Below are positions 41,423 to 47,101 of a stretch of DNA of 47,101 nt, one piece after another. The first letter of the stretch is position 1; every line of letters starts with the position of its first letter. Source of the DNA: UBA5209 sp964625015 (GTDB lineage: Bacteria; Patescibacteriota; Dojkabacteria; SC72); NCBI GenBank assembly GCA_964625015.1, contig CAZUZI010000006.1:1-47101 (forward strand), written 5' to 3'. Under the pieces are notes generated by a model that had not been told where the DNA came from, ran no database searches, and worked only from the letters and a program-made list of their open reading frames with translations. Made by a program: the position numbers and the translations under genes.

Positions 41423-42565
41423 ATGGCAATGACATCAGAATTAGTTTCTGCAATTAATCAAATAGCTGCAGAGAGAGGTATAGATAAAGAAGAGGTCTTT
41501 AAAGCTTTGGAGTCTGCAATTTTAAGCGCAGTTAAGAAAGAGAAGTTTGGTAGGTTGGATAGGGAAGATGAGGAGATTGATAGTAAATTAGGTGCAAATC
41601 TTTTTGCAGAGGTTGATAGGGAGACAGGTGAATTTAAATTGTTCGCTTCAAAAGTGGTAGTTAAGAAGGTTGCCGATAACGAGACCGAGATAGCATTGAG
41701 TGAAGCGGAGCTAATTTCACCAAATGTTGAGATAGGGGACAGTGTTCAGATTGAGATGCCTTCAGATGATCTGGGTAGAATTGCCACACAGACTGCAAAG
41801 CAGGTCCTTTTACAGAAAATAAGGGAGTCGGAGAAAGATGCCCTTATAAGCGAATTTAGTGATAAAGTTGGAGAGGTATATACTGCACTCATGCAGAGAA
41901 TGCAGAAGGGTATGGCAGTTATGGAAATTGGTAAGGCGACCGCATTCATGCCACAGGAAGAACAGATTGCTAACGAATTCTACAGAGTCGGTGAAAGGTA
42001 TAAGGTATTACTTAAGAGTATTGATGATTCTCAGATTCTAGTATCAAGGTCAGATCCAAAGTTCCTGATGAAACTTTTCGAATTAGAGGTTCCAGAGATA
42101 GAATCAGGTGTTGTTGAAATCAAAGCGGTTGCAAGAGAGGCTGGTTCTAGAAGTAAGATAGCAGTTGTATCTCATCAAGATGGTATAGACCCAATTGGTT
42201 CATGTGTTGGTCAAAGAGGTATTCGTATTGCTAATATAATGAATGAATTGGGAGAGGAAAAGATTGATATCATAGAGTGGGATGAGGATTTAGATAAGTT
42301 CGTTGCTAATGCATTAAGTCCAGCAAAAGTTGAATCTGTTAAGATTTCTGGTGATACTGCTACTGTAGAGTGTTCTGCAGATCAGTTCTCACTAGCTATC
42401 GGTAGAGATGGACAGAATGTTCGATTAGCATGGAAGTTAACAAATACAAAGATTGATATTGTTGGTATTGATGGTGAAGAGGTTCAGCCAGCGGCGGATA
42501 CTGTACAAGAGTATGCAGATGCTACAGAGGAGAGTGCTGTTGAGGATACTTCTAAGGAAGAGTAA
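41423..42565 (+). CDS. nusA: Transcription termination/antitermination factor NusA
   Basis: A 380-residue RNA polymerase-binding factor. The N-terminal domain (SELVSAINQIAAERGIDKEEVFKALESAI) binds the polymerase; an S1 domain follows around residues 135-200; the two KH domains include the highly conserved DPIGSCVGQRGIRIANIMNEL and ALSPAKV, then FSLAIGRDGQNVRLAWKLT. There is no C-terminal acidic repeat module, only a short acidic tail. It leads nusA-infB, with 22 bases between them. Confidence 0.96.
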   Translation: MAMTSELVSAINQIAAERGIDKEEVFKALESAILSAVKKEKFGRLDREDEEIDSKLGANLFAEVDRETGEFKLFASKVVVKKVADNETEIALSEAELISPNVEIGDSVQIEMPSDDLGRIATQTAKQVLLQKIRESEKDALISEFSDKVGEVYTALMQRMQKGMAVMEIGKATAFMPQEEQIANEFYRVGERYKVLLKSIDDSQILVSRSDPKFLMKLFELEVPEIESGVVEIKAVAREAGSRSKIAVVSHQDGIDPIGSCVGQRGIRIANIMNELGEEKIDIIEWDEDLDKFVANALSPAKVESVKISGDTATVECSADQFSLAIGRDGQNVRLAWKLTNTKIDIVGIDGEEVQPAADTVQEYADATEESAVEDTSKEE

Positions 42566-42587
42566 GAATATATTTGAGTAAAAGTTT

Positions 42588-44147
42588 ATGAGTAAAGATG
42601 GTATTAAACAAAATTTAGAGACTCGTAAAGTACCCATCGTTACTATTTTGGGTCATGTTGATCATGGGAAGACTTCTATTCTAGACTATATCAGGAGGGC
42701 AAATGTCCATGGTTATGAGGCAGGTGGTATTACTCAGAAGATATCTGTATTTTCTGTTGCTTTAAATGAGGATAGTTCAAAAAATATTACGTTTGTTGAT
42801 ACTCCTGGACATGAAGCATTTGACCTTATGAGATCTAGGGGTGGAAATATTGCAGATATCGTAGTGTTAGTTGTTGCTGCAAATGACGGTGTAAAGCCTC
42901 AGACTATTGAATCTATAGAGATTATCAAAAAGTCTACAGCTAAACCTATTGTAGCTATCAACAAAGTAGATTTGCCAGATATTGATATCGCGAAGATAAA
43001 GAGAGATCTTGTTAATCATGGTCTCTTGCTTGAAGGAATGGGTGGAGATGTTCCTGTTGTAGAAATTTCTGCTAAAACAGGTAAGGGTATTCCAGAACTT
43101 CTTGATTTAATATCTCTTGTTGCTGAAGTAGAAGGTTTGCAAGAGAGAGGGAATCTGCCGAAAGGTATAGCTGCTAAAGCATTTGTTCTTGAATCTGTAA
43201 AGGATAAGTCTAGGGGTAATGTGTCTACATTGATATTAACAGCAGGGAATCTCTGTAGAGGTTCTTGGCTAGGGTATAAAGTTGGTGATACTTTCGTAAT
43301 TGAGAGGGTTAAGGGTATTGTTTCTGAAGAGGGAAAGAATGAGTCTGATTTGGTATGTGGTTTTGGTGGTAAAGTTATAGGGATTTCACAGTTAATACCT
43401 GTCGGCTCTGATGTATATATTCTTGAAAAGGATGATAAGAAATTACTTTCCTCAATGTATGAGAAAGAGGTTTATGAGAATGATGTTCCACTTTCAGAGG
43501 ATAACTTCTTTGACGATGTTTTTAGTGCACAGCAGAAGGATGAGGAGGGTAACTACTTAAATGTGATACTTAAGAGCTCTTCTGAGGGTTCTTTGCAGGC
43601 ACTAGAGAAGTCTTTGGGGAGATTAGAAAATGATGGATATACAGTTAAGATAGTGTCCTGTGGTGTAGGTGATGTGACACAGCAAGATGTAGAGCTCGCA
43701 AAGCTCTCAAAGTCAATTCTTTTGGGCTTTGAAGTTGGTATTCAGAAGGGTGTTGAAGATATTGCTAGTAAGAATGGTGTCCTTGTTAGAACATATTCTG
43801 TTATTTACAAACTAATAGAGGAGGTTGAGGGTGCCTTAGATATGGTTTCTTCACCAGATGAAACAGAGGAAGAGATAGGTAATGCAATTATAAAGATGAT
43901 TATTCAATTAACAGATGGTTCAGTTGTATTAGGATGTAGAGTAAAAGATGGTATCCTAAAGAGGGATTGTAAGGCTTATGTAGTAAGGAATGATGAAATT
44001 CTAGGAGAGGGTAATATTAAATCATTGAGAATAAATAAGAGTACTGTCACTGAAGTGAAGCAAGGTGAAGAGTGTGGTGTTATTCTTAATACAGAAATTA
44101 AAGCTTCTGAGGGAGATGAGCTGTACTGTTATAAAAGCGTTAGATAA
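42588..44147 (+). CDS. infB: Translation initiation factor IF-2, short form
   Basis: A 519-residue GTPase that brings initiator tRNA to the ribosome. The G1 motif GHVDHGKTS starts at residue 22, so the whole N-terminal region of usual IF-2 (several hundred residues) is missing. G3 is DTPGHEAF (Asp71), G4 NKVD (125-128). Domains II, III (LKSSSEGSLQALEKSL, VGDVTQQDVELAK) and the C-terminal tRNA-binding region (VIYKLIEEVEGAL onward) follow. Starts with no Shine-Dalgarno sequence. Confidence 0.96.
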   Translation: MSKDGIKQNLETRKVPIVTILGHVDHGKTSILDYIRRANVHGYEAGGITQKISVFSVALNEDSSKNITFVDTPGHEAFDLMRSRGGNIADIVVLVVAANDGVKPQTIESIEIIKKSTAKPIVAINKVDLPDIDIAKIKRDLVNHGLLLEGMGGDVPVVEISAKTGKGIPELLDLISLVAEVEGLQERGNLPKGIAAKAFVLESVKDKSRGNVSTLILTAGNLCRGSWLGYKVGDTFVIERVKGIVSEEGKNESDLVCGFGGKVIGISQLIPVGSDVYILEKDDKKLLSSMYEKEVYENDVPLSEDNFFDDVFSAQQKDEEGNYLNVILKSSSEGSLQALEKSLGRLENDGYTVKIVSCGVGDVTQQDVELAKLSKSILLGFEVGIQKGVEDIASKNGVLVRTYSVIYKLIEEVEGALDMVSSPDETEEEIGNAIIKMIIQLTDGSVVLGCRVKDGILKRDCKAYVVRNDEILGEGNIKSLRINKSTVTEVKQGEECGVILNTEIKASEGDELYCYKSVR

Positions 44148-44156
44148 GAGAAATGT

Positions 44157-44185
44157 TTGACATTTACCCTATAAGGATATAAAAT
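44157..44185 (+). promoter_or_regulatory. rpsO promoter P1
   Basis: TTGACA (44157-44162), a 17-base spacer and TAAAAT (44180-44185). The -35 is a perfect match. It leaves a leader of about 55 bases before rpsO. Confidence 0.8.
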
Positions 44186-44211
44186 AGGCTTTTGTGTCAA
44201 CATGTCTAGTA

Positions 44212-44240
44212 TTGTAAAAATAAATATATAGTGTTAATCT
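44212..44240 (+). promoter_or_regulatory. Possible second rpsO promoter P2, leaderless layout
   Basis: TTGTAA (44212-44217), a 17-base spacer and TGtTAATCT (44232-44240), ending seven bases before the ATG at 44248. The -10 match is poor (3 of 6) apart from the TG. Confidence 0.3.
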
Positions 44241-44247
44241 AAAACAT

Positions 44248-44511
44248 ATGTCACTGACCAGAGAAGAAAAACAGAATATAATAAACAAGTATGCACTACA
44301 TGAAGGTGATACTGGATCCCCTGAGGTTCAGGTTGCTATCCTTACAGAGGAGATTGCAAAATTAACAGAGCATCTTAAGGATCATAAGAAAGATAATCAT
44401 TCAAGAAGAGGATTGCTTCAGAAGGTTGGAAAGAGAAGGAGACTTCTTCAGTATCTTGAGAGTGGTGAGCCTGAGAGATTTGAAATATTCACAAAGAAGA
44501 TAAAGATTTAA
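44248..44511 (+). CDS. rpsO: Small ribosomal subunit protein uS15
   Basis: An 87-residue primary 16S rRNA-binding protein. Motifs: HEGDTGSPEVQVAILTEEIAKLTEHLKDHKKD and HSRRGLLQKVGKRRRLLQYL. Length is normal. It lies between infB and pnp, the same order as in the classical nusA-infB-...-rpsO-pnp locus, but rbfA and truB are absent. Confidence 0.97.
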   Translation: MSLTREEKQNIINKYALHEGDTGSPEVQVAILTEEIAKLTEHLKDHKKDNHSRRGLLQKVGKRRRLLQYLESGEPERFEIFTKKIKI

Positions 44512-44609
44512 TTACTGCTTTTTTACTAAAGCCTTTCTTTTTCATTGTTCTCTTGATATAACTTCTTAGAAATAAGATTGATATTTGTATAAATTTTTTA
44601 ATTGTATAT

Positions 44610-46724
44610 ATGCTTTTTAATCATAAAAAATATGAATTTGAGATAAATGGAAGGAAATGTTCATTTGAGACAGGTAAATTAGCACTTAGATCTGAATCTG
44701 CAGTTATTGCTCGTATGGGTGATACAGTCGTAGAGGTAAATGTAAATACTGCACCAGCAACAGGAGAATTAGATTACTTTCCTCTTTCAGTTGAATATAT
44801 AGAGAGATTCTATGCATCTGGAAAGATAAGTGGTTCTAGATTTGTAAAAATAGAAAGATTCCCAAGTGATGATGCAGTACTTAAATCTAGGATGATAGAT
44901 AGAGCTATTAGATCTAGATTCCCTAGCGACTATATGAATGAGGTTAGTCTTGTTGTAACAGTAATGTCATATGACGAAGAAAATGATCCAGTTATACTTG
45001 CAATAAATGCAGCATCTGTTGCTCTTATGAACTCCACTGCACCATTCCAAGGTCCTATCGCAGGAGTAAGAATGGGTGTTGTTGATGGAAAGATATCTTC
45101 TGTATACAAGAGTCTTGAGGATGTAGATAAGGAAAACCTTATGAACTATGTTGTTGGCGGAGACGGTAAAGTCTTTACAATGATAGATGGTGCCTGCTAT
45201 GAAGTTCCTGAAGATCAGGTTCTCGAAGCTATGGATAGTAGTCTTTTTGAGATGAATACATGGATTGAAAATCAGAATAAATTTCTTGGTATGTTAGATA
45301 AGAAAGAGAAGGAGTATAAAGGACATGCTATCTCTGAAGATATACTGTCCGATGTTTCTGAATTCTTAGGAGAGATGGCATTGGAGAATCTTCTTGCTCA
45401 AGATGATAAAAAACACGAGGCAACAAAAGAAGAAATGTTTAAAAATTTCGAGGGTAAATATTCAAAGATGGATCTTTCATCTGCATATGACAAGATACAG
45501 AAGAAAACAATGAGAAAGTATATTATTGAGAAAAAGAAGAGAGTTGATGGAAGAGATCTTGATGAAATTAGAGAAATGGATACAGAAGTAGATCTACTAC
45601 CACGTGTTCACGGATCTGGTTTATTCACAAGAGGAGTTACTCAGGTTCTTTCTATTGCTACTCTTGGTAGTCTTAAGGATGCAAAGTTAGTAGATGATAT
45701 GCTTGGTGAGAAAGAAAAGAGGTATATGCATTACTATAATGATTTACCTTTCGCATACGGGACTGCTGAAAGAATAAGGTTAAGCCCTAGTAGAAGAGCG
45801 ATTGGTCACGGTAGACTTGCTGAGAAAGCATTAATACCTGTTATCCCTTCTGAATCTGAGTTCCCATATACAATTCTTGTAATGTCAGAGGTTCAAGGTG
45901 AAAATGGTTCCAGCTCTATGGCTTCTGCATGTGGTTCATCCTTAGCTTTAATGGCAGCTGGTGTTCCAATAAAGAAGATTGTTGGTGGTATTGCATGTGG
46001 TTTAATTACTGAAGAGAATGGTTCCTTCCAAGTTTTAACAGATATGCAAGGTGTTGAGGATTTCTACGGTGATATGGATTTTAAGGTAACTGGTACAAGA
46101 GATGGTATTACTGCTGTCCAGATGGACAACAAAATTAGTGGTCTAACAATGGATATTGTTAAAGAAACATTTAAGAAGTCTAAGGATGCTAGAGAAAAAG
46201 TTATTGCAGTGATTGAGAAAGCAATTGAGAAACCTAGAGTGGAGATCTCTAAGTTTGCACCTAAGGTCGCAGTAGAAAAAATCCCTGTAGACAAGATTGG
46301 TGAATTAATAGGTCCAGGTGGTAAGAATATTAGAGATTTAACAGAGAGAACAGGTGCAGAGATATCTGTAGAGGAAGATGGAACTGTAAATGTATATTCA
46401 TCAAATCAGGAATCAATAGATAGTGCTGTTAAATATATAAGAAGTTTAAGTTTTGTTCCTGTCATTGGAGAGAAATATACAGGTACAGTTGCTTCAATAA
46501 TGGAATATGGTGCATTTGTTGATATCGCTCCAAATGTATCAGGTCTTGTACATGTTTCTGAGATATCTGATGAATTTGTAAAAGATGTAAACAAATTCCT
46601 TAAGGTCGGAGATACTGTTACGATCAAGATCCTAGAGAAGGATAAAATGGGTAGATTGAAATTCAGTATTAAACAGGCCAAGGAAAACAAAGGAGAGAAA
46701 CCTGAGCTAGAGGATCCTGAATAG
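44610..46724 (+). CDS. pnp: Polynucleotide phosphorylase
   Basis: A 704-residue 3'-5' exoribonuclease that uses phosphate. Two RNase PH-type domains are joined by a helical domain. The second holds the active site: PSRRAIGHGRLAEKAL, SEVQGENGSSSMASACGSSLALMAAGVP and TDMQGVEDFYGDMDFKVTGT with the two catalytic Asp. KH domain near 565 (ELIGPGGKNIRDL) and S1 from about 620 (GTVASIMEYGAFVDI). One local change is SPSRRAIGHG in place of the usual GPGRREIGHG. It stops with no base between its stop and that of the convergent rsmB-like gene. Confidence 0.97.
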   Translation: MLFNHKKYEFEINGRKCSFETGKLALRSESAVIARMGDTVVEVNVNTAPATGELDYFPLSVEYIERFYASGKISGSRFVKIERFPSDDAVLKSRMIDRAIRSRFPSDYMNEVSLVVTVMSYDEENDPVILAINAASVALMNSTAPFQGPIAGVRMGVVDGKISSVYKSLEDVDKENLMNYVVGGDGKVFTMIDGACYEVPEDQVLEAMDSSLFEMNTWIENQNKFLGMLDKKEKEYKGHAISEDILSDVSEFLGEMALENLLAQDDKKHEATKEEMFKNFEGKYSKMDLSSAYDKIQKKTMRKYIIEKKKRVDGRDLDEIREMDTEVDLLPRVHGSGLFTRGVTQVLSIATLGSLKDAKLVDDMLGEKEKRYMHYYNDLPFAYGTAERIRLSPSRRAIGHGRLAEKALIPVIPSESEFPYTILVMSEVQGENGSSSMASACGSSLALMAAGVPIKKIVGGIACGLITEENGSFQVLTDMQGVEDFYGDMDFKVTGTRDGITAVQMDNKISGLTMDIVKETFKKSKDAREKVIAVIEKAIEKPRVEISKFAPKVAVEKIPVDKIGELIGPGGKNIRDLTERTGAEISVEEDGTVNVYSSNQESIDSAVKYIRSLSFVPVIGEKYTGTVASIMEYGAFVDIAPNVSGLVHVSEISDEFVKDVNKFLKVGDTVTIKILEKDKMGRLKFSIKQAKENKGEKPELEDPE

Positions 46725-47101
46725 TTATTCTTTTACTATCTTTACGATATAGAATCCCATCATTTCTGGAGATGGTAATACTCTTAGACTTTTAACGACA
46801 GATGTATCATAAGAGTTACCACTCCAATGGGTTATTCCTTGCTTAACAAGTTTTTTGTAATCATTGAAATTCTCATCTTGTAATATTGGAATATTTACAA
46901 TTTTTGCATTTTTATGTTTCTCTAAAAGATCTGTAATAACTCCTTCGTTCTCTTCTGGTTCTAATGTACATGTTGAGTATACAAGTGTACCACCTGTTTT
47001 AAGTGTTCTAAATGCTGATTCAATTAGTTCTTTCTGCTTTGTACTGGAAGATTTAATCTTTTTGATACTCCAGAATCTAAGAGGTTTAACCCCTCTCATA
47101 T
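46725..47101 (-). CDS. RsmB/NOP2-type RNA cytosine-C5 methyltransferase, C-terminal part
   Basis: The last 125 residues or so of a NOL1/NOP2/Sun methyltransferase; the 5' end lies beyond the window. The motif LVYSTCTLEPEENEGVI contains the catalytic Cys of motif IV/VI; the first conserved Pro-Cys motif is outside. It ends with GFYIVKIVKE, the last strand of the fold. No PUA domain is fused. Whether it modifies 16S rRNA (RsmB or RsmF) cannot be told from this part. Its stop codon abuts the pnp stop. Confidence 0.88.
   Translation of the reverse strand, partial: MRGVKPLRFWSIKKIKSSSTKQKELIESAFRTLKTGGTLVYSTCTLEPEENEGVITDLLEKHKNAKIVNIPILQDENFNDYKKLVKQGITHWSGNSYDTSVVKSLRVLPSPEMMGFYIVKIVKE

Noticed and set aside
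1..47101. CRISPR arrays, insertion sequences or tandem repeats
   Set aside because: No regularly spaced repeats, transposase genes or terminal inverted repeats were seen on reading through.

Overview
The window looks like a chromosomal scaffold from a low-GC, streamlined bacterium of the Candidate Phyla Radiation (Patescibacteria). The Microgenomates, Katanobacteria or Dojkabacteria side is a guess; the class cannot be fixed by reading alone. The reasons are compact genes with many start/stop overlaps, short versions of universal proteins (IF2 with no N-terminal domain, alanyl-tRNA synthetase with no C-Ala domain), a PrgI/VirB4 cluster of the kind often seen in CPR genomes, many membrane-anchored Ig-like proteins with a sortase, and no biosynthetic operons beyond folate and thymidylate steps. 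The code is standard: TGA serves as a stop (6093-6095, 22914-22916) and Trp is TGG. No tRNA, rRNA, CRISPR array or insertion sequence was seen. No gene-free stretch exceeds 300 bases. A run of 100 N (33211-33310) is an assembly gap.

Layout: 1-3655 holds the end of dnaK, a polytopic O-antigen-ligase-like protein with TPRs, and a ComF-like zinc-ribbon protein. 3741-8129 holds murJ, an anchored protein with no normal start codon, and groES-groEL behind a consensus promoter and a CIRCE-like operator. 8166-11053 holds an XRE regulator plus HExxH metalloprotease pair, divergent from an ABC exporter. 11153-16725 is a one-carbon/thymidylate run (folD, glyA, double-length thyX, dcd) followed by a SufS-type desulfurase. 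16827-22040 holds a Lon-type AAA+ protein lacking the protease domain, convergent with a PrgI / VirB4-N / VirB4 cluster. 22113-28331 holds a nucleotidyltransferase, then on the minus strand rpsT, three membrane proteins of unknown function, lepA and recF. 28417-40140 is rich in envelope genes: Ig/FN3/DUF11-like anchored proteins, holA, LytR-CpsA-Psr, mltG, ruvX, alaS, a large Ig-like membrane protein, a membrane-tethered solute-binding protein and a sortase. 40219-47101 holds dnaJ, nusA, infB, rpsO, pnp and the end of an rsmB-like gene.

The strongest unexplained pattern is regulatory. Many transcription-unit first genes have no Shine-Dalgarno sequence but carry an extended -10 box (TGnTAnnAT or close) ending 6 to 9 bases before the start codon, so their mRNAs are probably leaderless. 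groES, nusA and rpsO instead have promoters that leave a real leader, which goes with CIRCE control, a hairpin just after the nusA start site, and possibly two rpsO promoters. Other points worth following are the protease-less Lon, the metalloprotease/repressor pair, and the apparent AUA start after murJ.
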